DNA from: DASXBJ01 sp036491755
GTDB taxonomy: Bacteria > Chloroflexota > Dormibacteria > Dormibacterales > Dormibacteraceae
Direction: 5' to 3'
DNA: 30,900 bases
Assembly: GCA_036491755.1 (NCBI GenBank)
Contig: DASXBJ010000060.1
Coordinates: forward strand, 1 to 30,900
Of the stretch, positions 15,730-23,968 are shown piece by piece. A program made the translations under genes and the position numbers. Numbering within the stretch: the first letter of the stretch is position 1; the number at the start of each line of letters is the position of its first letter. A model generated the notes under the pieces. The model saw only the letters and a program-made list of their open reading frames with translations. It was not told the DNA's origin and searched no databases.

Positions 15730-16844
15730 CCAGCGCATATGTGCCCGGCCTCGAGGGCATCGTGGCGGCGCAAACCGCCATCTCGATGGTCGACGGCGAG
15801 AACGGCCGTCTGGTCTACCGCGGCTATGTAATCGCCGACCTGGCGGAGGACATGTCCTTCGAGGAGGTCGCGCACCTGCTGTGGTTCGGACGGCTTCCCA
15901 CCCGCGCCGAGCTGGACGCGCTGACGCTCGAGCTCGCCGGATCGCGCAACCTCACCCCGGCCGCAACCGCGGCTCTGAACGCGCTGCCGGTGGACACCGA
16001 CCCGATGGACGTCCTGCGCAGCATCGTGTCCGTGCAGGGGGTCGAGCACAAGCTCGAGAAGCCGACGATCGCGCTGGCGGTGCACGCCGCCGCCTCGTTC
16101 CCGACGATCCTGGCCAACTTCCACCGGCGGCAGAGCGGGCTGGGCCCGGTCACTCCGCGCGCGGACCTGGGACTCGCAGCCAACTATCTCTACACGCTCA
16201 ACGGCAAGGAGTCGAGCCCGGAGATCGTCCGTGCCCTCAACACGTACCTCGTGCTGCTCGCCGACCACGGCATGAATGCCTCGACGTTCACCGCACGCGT
16301 GATCGCCTCCACCGAGTCCGACCTCGCATCCAGCCTGGTCGGAGCCGTTGGCGCCCTCAAGGGGCCGGCCCACGGCGGTGCTCCCTCGGCGGTCATCGAG
16401 CAGCTCGATCAGATGGGGACGCCGGAGAACGCCGAACCGTGGATGCGCGAGGCGCGCAAGCGCAAGGTCAAGTTCATGGGCTTCGGGCACCGCATCTATC
16501 GCGTCTACGACCCGCGCGCCAGGATCCTCAAGGCGATGTGCGAGCGAATGAACCCCAAGTTCTTTGCCCTGGCCTCGCAGGTCGAGGAAACGGCGCTGCG
16601 GATCCTCCACGAGGAGCATCCCGAGAGGCCGCAGTCGACCAACGTCGAGTTCTACTCGGCCGGCGTCCTGCAGGCGATTGGCCTGCCCAAGACGTACTTC
16701 ACGCCGACCTTCGCGATTTCGCGCGTCGCCGGCTGGACCGCTCATGTGCTCGAACAGGTGGCCAACAACCGCATAATCCGGCCGCAATCGGAATACATAG
16801 GACCGGAACCGAGGAAGCCAGTACCTCTCGCCGAGCGGGGATAA
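15726..16844 (+). CDS. gltA: Citrate synthase, second paralogue (Glu at the catalytic Asp position)
   Basis: Also 372 residues and clearly homologous along its length to the gene before it, sharing GLEGIVAA, ADHGMNAST, GPAHGG (His216) and GFGHRIYRVYDPRA (His255). The position equivalent to the catalytic Asp is Glu308 (NVEFYS), whereas the first copy has Asp308. Glu occurs at this site in some actinobacterial-type citrate synthases, so the protein is probably active but may differ in rate or substrate. ATG 15726 overlaps the preceding stop. The pair probably arose by tandem duplication followed by divergence; hetero-oligomer formation is possible but unproven. Confidence 0.93.
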   Translation: MTSAYVPGLEGIVAAQTAISMVDGENGRLVYRGYVIADLAEDMSFEEVAHLLWFGRLPTRAELDALTLELAGSRNLTPAATAALNALPVDTDPMDVLRSIVSVQGVEHKLEKPTIALAVHAAASFPTILANFHRRQSGLGPVTPRADLGLAANYLYTLNGKESSPEIVRALNTYLVLLADHGMNASTFTARVIASTESDLASSLVGAVGALKGPAHGGAPSAVIEQLDQMGTPENAEPWMREARKRKVKFMGFGHRIYRVYDPRARILKAMCERMNPKFFALASQVEETALRILHEEHPERPQSTNVEFYSAGVLQAIGLPKTYFTPTFAISRVAGWTAHVLEQVANNRIIRPQSEYIGPEPRKPVPLAERG

Positions 16845-16855
16845 GCCCCCTGCGG

Positions 16856-17992
16856 TTGGACGGGCAGGCGTGGCGCAACCTGGGCGCCGCCGGGCTCGCA
16901 TGGTTCCTGCTCATCGCGTTCGGCTTCACCGCCTGGTTCGTGGTCCTCGTGCCCCTGCGAGGCGATGTCCTCGGCAACGACATGACCCTCACCTACATGG
17001 CTGTCCGGGTCGGCCTGGAAAACGGCTGGAGCCACATCTACGACCTGGACCTCCAGAGGCACGTCTTTGCGCAGCTCGAACCTGGGGTGCCGTTCACCGA
17101 TGGCAAGCGCTTCATCTCGCCGCCCTTCCTGGCGTGGCTCCTGGTGCCCCTATCGCTGTTCGGCGCGCAGGCGGCGGTGTACATCTGGCTCGCGCTCTCG
17201 CTGGCGGCCCTGGTGGCCGCGTGGTGGATCGCCGCGCCCGGATCCGGTTGGCTGCGGTTCCTGTGGCTGCTGGGGGCGCTGGCGTGGTACCCGGTCCTCT
17301 ATTGCCTGGGTCTCGCGCAGCCGGACCTGATCGCACTGCTGGTGCTCGCGGCCGGCTGGCGCATCGCCGAGAGCGGACGGCCATACCTTGCCGGTGCCGT
17401 GCTCGGCCTCTCGATGCTGAAGCCGCAGATGGCTCTGTTCGTGCCGGTGATCCTGCTGGCCGCGGGTCGGTGGCGGATCGTCTCCACCTGGGCGGCCGTG
17501 GCGGTTGGCATGCTGCTCGTTTCCTTGGTCGCCATCGGCCAGCAGGGATTGGCGGACTACCAACGCCTGCTGGCGGACGCGCAGCAGGTCGCCAACAACC
17601 GGTACTTCAGCCTGGCCTATTTGCTGGGCGCGGGCACCGCGAGCTATGTGGCCGAGGTGGTGGTGCTGGCCGTCGCCGTGGCCGGCGGGTACATCAACCG
17701 TCGCCGCAGCCTGGGCCGGCTGTTCGCGTTGGGACTGGTGGCGAGCACGCTCGGCGCGAGCTACTGGCACCTGCAGGATTACGCCGTCCTCGTTCTGGCG
17801 GGCTGGCTCTTCTGGCGTGACGAGCCGCCCGCCTGGCAGCGCTGGTGGCTCCTGACGGTCGCGATCGGGGGCGAGCTCGCGTGGCCGCTGACTCCCCTAC
17901 CCATCCTCATCGGCTTGACCATCTGGCTCGCCTGCCTGGTCGCGCCGTCGCGCCGCGAGCCGCTGCCGGCGCCGTCGCTGTCAAGCGCTTGA
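16856..17992 (+). CDS. Polytopic membrane glycosyltransferase-like protein (GT87/DUF2029 type)
   Basis: An integral membrane protein of about 378 residues. The first hydrophobic segment is LAWFLLIAFGFTAWFVVLV. Next comes the GT87-type loop with GNDMTLTYMAV and NGWSHIYDLDLQRHVFAQL, then FISPPFLAWLLVPLSLFG, and a conserved GLSMLKPQMALFVPV motif. A WHLQDYAVLVLAGWL segment is near the end. The start is uncertain: TTG 16856, 11 bp after the second citrate synthase, is the best in-frame option, and an ATG at 16981 would remove the first membrane helix. It is probably cotranscribed with the citrate synthases. The donor is likely a polyprenyl-phosphate sugar, inferred from family. Confidence 0.72.
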   Translation: MDGQAWRNLGAAGLAWFLLIAFGFTAWFVVLVPLRGDVLGNDMTLTYMAVRVGLENGWSHIYDLDLQRHVFAQLEPGVPFTDGKRFISPPFLAWLLVPLSLFGAQAAVYIWLALSLAALVAAWWIAAPGSGWLRFLWLLGALAWYPVLYCLGLAQPDLIALLVLAAGWRIAESGRPYLAGAVLGLSMLKPQMALFVPVILLAAGRWRIVSTWAAVAVGMLLVSLVAIGQQGLADYQRLLADAQQVANNRYFSLAYLLGAGTASYVAEVVVLAVAVAGGYINRRRSLGRLFALGLVASTLGASYWHLQDYAVLVLAGWLFWRDEPPAWQRWWLLTVAIGGELAWPLTPLPILIGLTIWLACLVAPSRREPLPAPSLSSA

Positions 17993-18003
17993 ACGCGGAG
18001 GCC

Positions 18004-19317
18004 GTGCGCATCCCGCGCGCGCGTCTGTGCGTCGTGGTCGCTGCCGCCGTTGTTTGCGCAGCGCTCCTCTGGCTGGCGCGGACATACACCTTCTACTTCG
18101 ATGAGTGGTCGTTCATCCTGACCGCGCCCGACTGGACCTGGAAGACATTCTTCGAGCCGCATAACGAACACCCGTCGATACTGCTGCGCGCTGTGTACGT
18201 GGCCATGCTCTCCACCGCCGGCCTGCGCACGTATGTGCCATATATGGCGGTCCTGCTCGCGCTGCACCTCACCAACGTCGTTCTGCTCTTCGAGGTGGTG
18301 CGGCGTCGCGCGGGCGACCTCATCGGGATCGCCGCCGCCGCGGTGCTGCTGGTCCTGGGCGCCGGCTGGGAGGACATCTTGTGGGCGTTCCAGATCGGCT
18401 GGCTGGCCTCGTCCGCGCTCGGGCTGGCGATGCTGCTGGCCCTGATGGGCGCGCCGTCCCGCGGCCGCCTCATGCTCGCGGCGTCGCTGCTCACCGCATC
18501 GCTGATGTTCTCCGGCATCGGCCTTGTCTTCGGCGTCATGGCCGGAGTGTTCCTGGCCCTCAGCCCCGGCAGGCGCCGGGACATGGCGTGGTTTGTGCCG
18601 ACCGCGGTCCTCCTGGCTGCGTGGTATGTCGCGTTCGGACGCTTCGGCACCCATCCCAACCCTCAGCCGACCGCGGCCAACGTGCTCCTGGTTCCGCTGT
18701 ACGCCGTATGGGGTTTGAGCCAGAGCTCGGCCGCGCTGATCGGCGAGACCGGCTGGGTCGGGGCGCCGCTGCTGGTGGCCGCCGTCGCCGTGCTGGCTTG
18801 GACCTGGAGCCGCCGCCGCCCGGATGCAATGGCCGTGAGCGTCGCCGCCGGCCTGGTCGCGTTTTACGTCATCACCGGGCTGACCCGTGCGCAGCTCGGT
18901 TATGAGCAGGCGGGAGCGCCTCGATACAGCTACATCGGGGCGATCCCGTGGCTGATCCTCCTCGGGGACGCGGCGCGCGGCCTGCCCTGGCGCGGCACGT
19001 GGCGGCCGGCCATCGTGGCTGGTGTATTCCTGATTTGCTTCAACAGCGGCGTGCTGCTCATCAGCTACGCCGCGGCGCGGACGGTGCTCACGGAACGTCA
19101 GGTGGCAGACCTGCAGGCTCTGGCCTCGGTGCGGGGCGACCCATGTCTGAAGCCTGCGGGGAGCGTCGACCTGCTCGTCATGCCGGTGGAGACGGATCCC
19201 GCCCTGTATTACCGCGCCATCGACCGCTTCGGCGACCCCACCGCCGACTTGCCCGTCACGGACCACGCGGACTACGAGCGCGGAAGGTCGAACCTGCTGT
19301 CAGGCGGGTGCTCCTGA
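18004..19317 (+). CDS. Polytopic membrane protein, GT-C glycosyltransferase-like
   Basis: About 437 residues with an N-terminal membrane segment (LCVVVAAAVVCAALLWLA) followed by a short extracytoplasmic loop FYFDEWSFILTAPDWTWKTFF and HNEHPSILLRAVY. This acidic Asp-Glu in loop 1 followed by a His-Pro element is the pattern of GT-C (PMT/ArnT-like) enzymes that transfer sugars from polyprenyl phosphates. Around ten further hydrophobic segments follow. No signal for a specific acceptor is visible. GTG 18004 is given; a TTG at 17989 overlapping the preceding stop as TTGA is an equally plausible start. The 3' end overlaps the convergent gene by 18 bp. Confidence 0.7.
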   Translation: MRIPRARLCVVVAAAVVCAALLWLARTYTFYFDEWSFILTAPDWTWKTFFEPHNEHPSILLRAVYVAMLSTAGLRTYVPYMAVLLALHLTNVVLLFEVVRRRAGDLIGIAAAAVLLVLGAGWEDILWAFQIGWLASSALGLAMLLALMGAPSRGRLMLAASLLTASLMFSGIGLVFGVMAGVFLALSPGRRRDMAWFVPTAVLLAAWYVAFGRFGTHPNPQPTAANVLLVPLYAVWGLSQSSAALIGETGWVGAPLLVAAVAVLAWTWSRRRPDAMAVSVAAGLVAFYVITGLTRAQLGYEQAGAPRYSYIGAIPWLILLGDAARGLPWRGTWRPAIVAGVFLICFNSGVLLISYAAARTVLTERQVADLQALASVRGDPCLKPAGSVDLLVMPVETDPALYYRAIDRFGDPTADLPVTDHADYERGRSNLLSGGCS

Positions 19318-20448
19318 TGGCTGGCCGGCGACCGCCGGCTGTCGCCGCCACACCGCCATCGCGCCGAGCCATGCCACCTCGAGGATGACCAGCGGCGCCC
19401 ATCCGACGGCAGGCGCCTGGCCCAGATCGATCAGCACGTAGCCCACCACCAGCGCGCCTGCCGCCCACGTGGCTGGTGACGTCCGCAACCAGAGCCAGGC
19501 CGCCGCGACCAGCATCACCGTGTCAGGCTCGTGCAGGTACGGCGTGGCGGCGAGCGAACCGACCAGGCCGATCGCCAGCGGCAGCTCGAGGTTGCTGTCC
19601 CGATGCACCCAGGCCGCATAGAGGGCGAGCGCGATCACAGCCGCCGCCGCGGCCAATCCGGCGTAGCCCCCGCCGACCAGGCTTGGCACCGACAGGTTGG
19701 GCACAGAGACCCACGCTTGGGGATGGCTGGAAACGCTGCTCAGCCGGCTGGCGTACGCCGACACGCCCTGCGGACCGATCGCGAGCATGGCTCCCAGCCC
19801 AAAGACCAGCGCGCCGCATGCCCAGGCAACAAAGGCGCGATACCGGCCGATCACCACGAGCACCAGCGGCACCAGCGCCGCCTCCTGGGGTTTCAAGAGG
19901 ATCAAGACGAGGACGAGACCCGCGACCAGGTCGCGCCCGCGCCGCAGCAGCCACCAGCCGGCCAGGACTGCCGCGAACACGATGAAGACCACCTGTCCGA
20001 CGAACAGGCCGAGCCCGATCGGCAGCAGGGCGACCATGGCGACCAGATGCCCGGCTCGCGCCAAAGGCGTCCCATGGGCGGCCAGCCACCAGGCGAGGAG
20101 CACCGAGCCGGCGATGACCGCCAGCCAGATCGCATACGCAGGCCCGAATGGCAAGGCAGCCAGCGGTGCTGTGAAAAGCGCGGTGGTCGGTGGCTGGATC
20201 ACCGGGTACGGGGCGAGGGGACCACCGAGCTGCGAGCCGAGCTCCGCCCAGACTCGCACCCGCCGGCTCTCGTCGTAAAGGTTTCCAAAGCCGGACTGGA
20301 GGCCGATTGTGGAGACGCCGTAGTACAGCGCAAAGTCGCTCCCGTATGGCTTGTGCACAACGCTGGCGGCCGCTCCCACCGCTTCGACCACGGCGATCGG
20401 CACCAGCAGTCCCATGGCCGCCGCGAAAAGGACGGGCCTCACCTTCAC
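19300..20448 (-). CDS. Polytopic membrane glycosyltransferase-like protein (GT87/DUF2029 type)
   Basis: A 382-residue membrane protein with the GT87-like layout: N-terminal helix (VLFAAAMGLLVPIAVVEAVG), loop SDFALYYGVSTIGLQSGFG with NLYDESRR, the PPTTALFTAPLAALPFG element, LVLILLKPQEAALVPLVLVV (the LKPQ motif shared with the gene at 16856-17992), and a helical C-terminal half. GTG 20448 is preferred to upstream starts because the residues before it are Arg/Ser/Thr-rich and a TAGATT hexamer ends 7 bp before it. It is divergent from lpdA across 70 bp. With the other genes in this cluster it suggests synthesis of a complex membrane glycolipid. Confidence 0.75.
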   Translation of the reverse strand: MKVRPVLFAAAMGLLVPIAVVEAVGAAASVVHKPYGSDFALYYGVSTIGLQSGFGNLYDESRRVRVWAELGSQLGGPLAPYPVIQPPTTALFTAPLAALPFGPAYAIWLAVIAGSVLLAWWLAAHGTPLARAGHLVAMVALLPIGLGLFVGQVVFIVFAAVLAGWWLLRRGRDLVAGLVLVLILLKPQEAALVPLVLVVIGRYRAFVAWACGALVFGLGAMLAIGPQGVSAYASRLSSVSSHPQAWVSVPNLSVPSLVGGGYAGLAAAAAVIALALYAAWVHRDSNLELPLAIGLVGSLAATPYLHEPDTVMLVAAAWLWLRTSPATWAAGALVVGYVLIDLGQAPAVGWAPLVILEVAWLGAMAVWRRQPAVAGQPSGAPA

Positions 20449-20455
20449 GCGCGGC

Positions 20456-20461
20456 AATCTA
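20456..20461 (-). promoter_or_regulatory. Predicted -10 element of the GT87-like gene (leaderless)
   Basis: TAGATT on the minus strand followed by GCCGCGC and GTG 20448, a 7-bp spacing. It helps choose the start codon of this gene. Confidence 0.5.
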
Positions 20462-20470
20462 ACATCCCGT

Positions 20471-20493
20471 TCCCGCGTTCCTGAAGTGCGGGA
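20471..20493. promoter_or_regulatory. Inverted repeat between divergent promoters of the GT87-like gene and lpdA
   Basis: TCCCGC (20471-20476) and GCGGGA (20488-20493) form a 6-bp inverted repeat with an 11-bp centre, midway between the two opposing -10 elements. It could bind a regulator controlling both directions. GC-rich 6-bp arms can arise by chance, so this is weak. Confidence 0.3.
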
Positions 20494-20504
20494 CCGACGA
20501 CACC

Positions 20505-20510
20505 TACACT
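20505..20510 (+). promoter_or_regulatory. Predicted -10 element of the lpdA operon (leaderless or near-leaderless)
   Basis: TACACT followed by TAGTCGAG and the ATG at 20519; the spacing is 8 bp. It is the same hexamer as before sufR and the first citrate synthase. Confidence 0.55.
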
Positions 20511-20518
20511 TAGTCGAG

Positions 20519-21892
20519 ATGGCCGCAGTTGATTTCGACGTGGCGATTCTCGGTGGAGGCATGGGCGGTTATCCCGCCGCCATCCGGGCATCCCAGCTCG
20601 GGCTGAAGGTCGCCCTGGTCGAGGCGGACAAGCTGGGTGGCACCTGCCTGCATATCGGGTGCATCCCCACCAAGGCCCTCCTCGAGTCCTCCGAGCTCTT
20701 CCACCGCGTGGCGGCGCGTGGCCCCGAGTTCGGCATCAACGCCGAGAAGGTGCAATACGACTACGCACGCATCGCCGCCAGGCGGGACGCGATCGTGAGC
20801 CAGCTGTACAAGGGCGTGCAGTACCTCATGAAGAAGAACAAGATCGAGGTCGTCGAAGGCCGCGGCAAGGTTCGCGACCGCAATACGATCGACGTGGGCG
20901 GCAAGCAGGTCAAGGCCAAGAACCTGGTCGTGGCCACCGGCTCGACGGTCAAGTCGCTGCCGGGGCTCGAGTTCGACGGCCAGTACATCATCTCGTCTGA
21001 CAACGCGACGCTGTCCGGCACCGTGCCGGAGTCGATCTGCATCATCGGTGGCGGTGCCGTCGGCGTCGAGTTCTCGACTCTTTACAGCCAGCTCGGCGTG
21101 AAGGTCACGCTGCTCGAGGCACTCGACCGCCTGGTGCCCCTCGAGGATGAAGAGATCTCCAAGGAGATGCTCACACAGTTCAAGAAGGCCGGGATCGACT
21201 GCCGCCCCGGCGTCAAGGTCAAGGGCGCCAAGAAAGCGCGCGACGGTGTCAGCGTCGATACCGACCAGGGCGAGATCTGGGCGCGTCAGCTGCTCGTGGC
21301 GGTTGGGCGTGCTCCCCGTTCGAAGGACATCGGCCTGGAGCAGGTGGGCGTGCAGACGCACCCCAACGGTTTCATCCAGGTCGACGAGTGGATGCGGACG
21401 TCTGCGGAAGGAATCCATGCCATCGGTGACGTCGTCGGCGGGTACCTGCTGGCGCATGCCGCCGCCCATGAGGGCATGACGGCGATGGAGGATATCGCCG
21501 GGCAGCGCGTGGCGCCGATGGAGCAGGAGCTCGTCACGCGCTGTACGTACTCGCATCCTCAGATCGCCTCCGTTGGCCTGACCGAGAAGCAGGCGACCCA
21601 AAAAGGCCACGAGGTCAAAGTCGGGCGCTTTCCTTTCACGGCGCTCGGCCGCGCGATCATCCACGGCGAAACCGGCGGCTTCGTCAAGATCGTCGCTGAC
21701 AAGTCGGGCCGGATGCTCGGCGCGCACATCGTCGGGCCGTATGCCACCGAGCTCATCGCCGAGCCCGCGCTCACGCAGCTTTTCCAGGGCGACGCATGGG
21801 AGCTTGGCCGCAACATCCACCCGCACCCGACGCTCAGCGAAGCCGTCATGGAGGCGGCGCTGGCCGTGGACGGCCACGCGATCCACATCTAG
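20519..21892 (+). CDS. lpdA: Dihydrolipoyl dehydrogenase (E3)
   Basis: FAD/NAD-dependent E3 that reoxidises dihydrolipoyl groups on E2. The 457-residue protein has an N-terminal FAD-binding GGGMGGY, the redox disulfide Cys43-x4-Cys48 in GGTCLHIGCIPTKALL, a second nucleotide-binding IIGGGAVGVEF, the FAD-contacting IHAIGDVVGG and the C-terminal active-site HPHPTLSEAVMEA with His and Glu. ATG 20519 is supported by the motif position and the upstream -10. It heads the operon with E1 following after 7 bp, so this E3 is probably dedicated to the complex encoded next to it, although E3 is often shared between complexes. Confidence 0.96.
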   Translation: MAAVDFDVAILGGGMGGYPAAIRASQLGLKVALVEADKLGGTCLHIGCIPTKALLESSELFHRVAARGPEFGINAEKVQYDYARIAARRDAIVSQLYKGVQYLMKKNKIEVVEGRGKVRDRNTIDVGGKQVKAKNLVVATGSTVKSLPGLEFDGQYIISSDNATLSGTVPESICIIGGGAVGVEFSTLYSQLGVKVTLLEALDRLVPLEDEEISKEMLTQFKKAGIDCRPGVKVKGAKKARDGVSVDTDQGEIWARQLLVAVGRAPRSKDIGLEQVGVQTHPNGFIQVDEWMRTSAEGIHAIGDVVGGYLLAHAAAHEGMTAMEDIAGQRVAPMEQELVTRCTYSHPQIASVGLTEKQATQKGHEVKVGRFPFTALGRAIIHGETGGFVKIVADKSGRMLGAHIVGPYATELIAEPALTQLFQGDAWELGRNIHPHPTLSEAVMEAALAVDGHAIHI

Positions 21893-21899
21893 GTAGTTC

Positions 21900-23963
21900 A
21901 TGGCACAGAGCGTCAAGACCAAAGACCCCGCGTTCAGCCCGGACTGGCGATTCCAGGAACCGGTCGCGTGGCGCGACACCGACCTGGACGAGAAGACCCT
22001 GAAGGAGTGGTTCCACTTCATGCTGCTCGGCCGCCAGGTCGACTACAGGTTCCAGGTCCTCAACCGCCAGGGCCGCGCTCCGTTCATCATCTCCTGCGCC
22101 GGCCACGAGGCCGCGCAGATCGGAATCGGCTGGCCGCTGAGACCGAAGTACGACTGGCTGGCGCCGTACTACCGCGACGTGGTGCTCTGCCTCCGCATGG
22201 GCATGACGCCGCTCGACCTGATGCTCGCGGTGCTGGCCAAAGCAGCGGACCCGGCGTCGGGGGGCAAGCAGACGCCTGGGCACTTCTCCGATTCGAGGCT
22301 GAACATCACGTCCGGCGGCTCCCCTGTCGCGACCCAGATGGTCAGGGGTGCGGGCGTCGCGTACGCGCTGAAGATGGATGGCACGGACAAGGTGCTTCTC
22401 ACTTGCTACGGCGAGGGCTCCGGCTCCGAGGGCGACGCTCACGAAGCCTTCAACTTCGCGGCGATCTACAAGCTGCCGGAGATCTTCGTCTGTGAGAACA
22501 ACGGTTTTGCGATCTCCACCCCGTTTCGAAAGGAGTATGCGATCGAGCACGTCGCCCAGCGCGCGGCGGGATATGGCTTCCCAGGTGTCACCCTCGACGG
22601 CCGCGACCCGGTCACCTCCTACCACGTCTCGAAAGAGGCGGTCGCCCGGGCGAGAGCAGGTGAAGGTCCGACCCTGATCGAGTGCGTGGTCGACCGCCTG
22701 GGCGCGCACTCGTCCGAGGACGATCAGCGCCGGTACCGCACTCAGGAGGAGATCGACCGGCTCGCTGAGAGCGACTGCCTGGAACAGTTCAAAAAGCGGC
22801 TGGTCGACGAGGGCGTCATCTCCGCGAAGAACGTCGTCGAGATGGAAGAGCAGGTCAAAGAAGAGGTGACCCAGGCCACACGCGAGGGCATGGAGTCACC
22901 GGATCCACCGGCCGAGAATGCGCTCACCAACGTTTACTCGGTCGACGTGCCGAAGGCCATCGAGCCGCCGGCCGGCGGCGAGACAGAAGAGATGAACATG
23001 GTGGCGGCTCTGCGCTCCGCGCTGACGGACGAGATGGAGCGCGATGAGCGCGTGATGGTCCTCGGCCAGGACGTCGGAGCGAAGGGAGGCGTCTTCCTGG
23101 TCACCGACGGCCTTCGCAAGCGCTTCGGCGAATCGCGCGTCATCGACACGCCGCTCGCCGAGTCCTCGATCGCCGGGGTGGCGCTTGGTCTCGCCGTGGC
23201 GGGCAAGCGTCCGGTCGCGGAGATGCAGTTCGCCGACTTCGCGCACATGGCGTTCAACTCGATCACGAACGAGATCGCCAAGTACCGATACCGAAGCGAC
23301 GGCGACTGGTCGGTGCCGCTGGTCGTGCGCGCTCCCATGGGCGGCCACGCGCATGGCGCGCTGTACCACTCGCAATCGATCGAGGCCCGCTTTGCCACGC
23401 CGGGCCTGAAGATCGTGATCCCCTCCAGCCCATATGAAGCGAAAGGCCTTCTGCTGGCTGCAATCCGCGACCCCGACCCGGTTCTCTTCTTCGAGCACAA
23501 ACGCCTTTACCGCATGTTCAAGGAGGCCGTGCCGAAGGGCGAGTACCTCATTCCCCTCCAGGTTGCCCGGACGGTGCGCGAAGGGACGGACATCTCGGTG
23601 TTCTGCTACGGCCTGATGGTCCATTACGCCCTCGAGGCCGCCAGGCAGCTCGAACAGGATGGGGCCAGCATCGAGATCGTCGACCTGCGCACCGTCTACC
23701 CCTTGGACAAGGAGGCGATCCTGGCCTCAGCGCGCAAGACGGGCAAGTGCCTGGTGCTTTACGAGGACAACTTCAGCGTCTCCATCGGTTCGGAGGTCGC
23801 GGCGTTGATCGCGGACGAGGCCTGGCGTTACCTCGACGCGCCGGTCAAGCGGTTCGGGGGGCTCGACGTTCCGGCCATGCCTTACGCGATCCCGATGGAG
23901 GAGTACTTCATGCCCACACCCGAAAAGATCACCAAGGTCCTGCGCGACCTTGCGGCGTACTGA
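21900..23963 (+). CDS. 2-oxoacid dehydrogenase E1, alpha and beta subunits fused
   Basis: Thiamine-diphosphate enzyme that decarboxylates a 2-oxoacid and acylates the lipoyl arm of E2. The 687-residue chain contains a complete E1 alpha (about 1-335) and a complete E1 beta (about 365-687) joined by a Pro/Glu-rich linker (SPDPPAENALTN, EPPAGGETEE). The ThDP motif begins GEGSGSEGD at Gly171 and ends in Asn200-Asn201; it has GEG rather than the GDG of pyruvate E1, a variant seen in Bacillus branched-chain enzymes. E1 beta has PLAESSIAG with the ThDP-activating Glu. An internal ATG at 22992 opens the beta part, so separate beta translation cannot be excluded. Branched-chain 2-oxoacids are the favoured substrate, but pyruvate is possible. 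Confidence 0.93.
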   Translation: MAQSVKTKDPAFSPDWRFQEPVAWRDTDLDEKTLKEWFHFMLLGRQVDYRFQVLNRQGRAPFIISCAGHEAAQIGIGWPLRPKYDWLAPYYRDVVLCLRMGMTPLDLMLAVLAKAADPASGGKQTPGHFSDSRLNITSGGSPVATQMVRGAGVAYALKMDGTDKVLLTCYGEGSGSEGDAHEAFNFAAIYKLPEIFVCENNGFAISTPFRKEYAIEHVAQRAAGYGFPGVTLDGRDPVTSYHVSKEAVARARAGEGPTLIECVVDRLGAHSSEDDQRRYRTQEEIDRLAESDCLEQFKKRLVDEGVISAKNVVEMEEQVKEEVTQATREGMESPDPPAENALTNVYSVDVPKAIEPPAGGETEEMNMVAALRSALTDEMERDERVMVLGQDVGAKGGVFLVTDGLRKRFGESRVIDTPLAESSIAGVALGLAVAGKRPVAEMQFADFAHMAFNSITNEIAKYRYRSDGDWSVPLVVRAPMGGHAHGALYHSQSIEARFATPGLKIVIPSSPYEAKGLLLAAIRDPDPVLFFEHKRLYRMFKEAVPKGEYLIPLQVARTVREGTDISVFCYGLMVHYALEAARQLEQDGASIEIVDLRTVYPLDKEAILASARKTGKCLVLYEDNFSVSIGSEVAALIADEAWRYLDAPVKRFGGLDVPAMPYAIPMEEYFMPTPEKITKVLRDLAAY

Positions 23964-23968
23964 CCGCG

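Noticed and set aside
15492..16901. Open frame of 469 codons on the minus strand across the citrate synthases
   Set aside because: Antisense to two genes with intact catalytic residues; no domain is visible.
17779..19266. Open frame of 495 codons on the minus strand
   Set aside because: Its Gln/Arg/His/Gly-rich composition is typical of a frame opposite a hydrophobic membrane protein.
20510..22021. Open frame of 503 codons on the minus strand
   Set aside because: It is antisense to lpdA and the start of E1, which have complete motifs.
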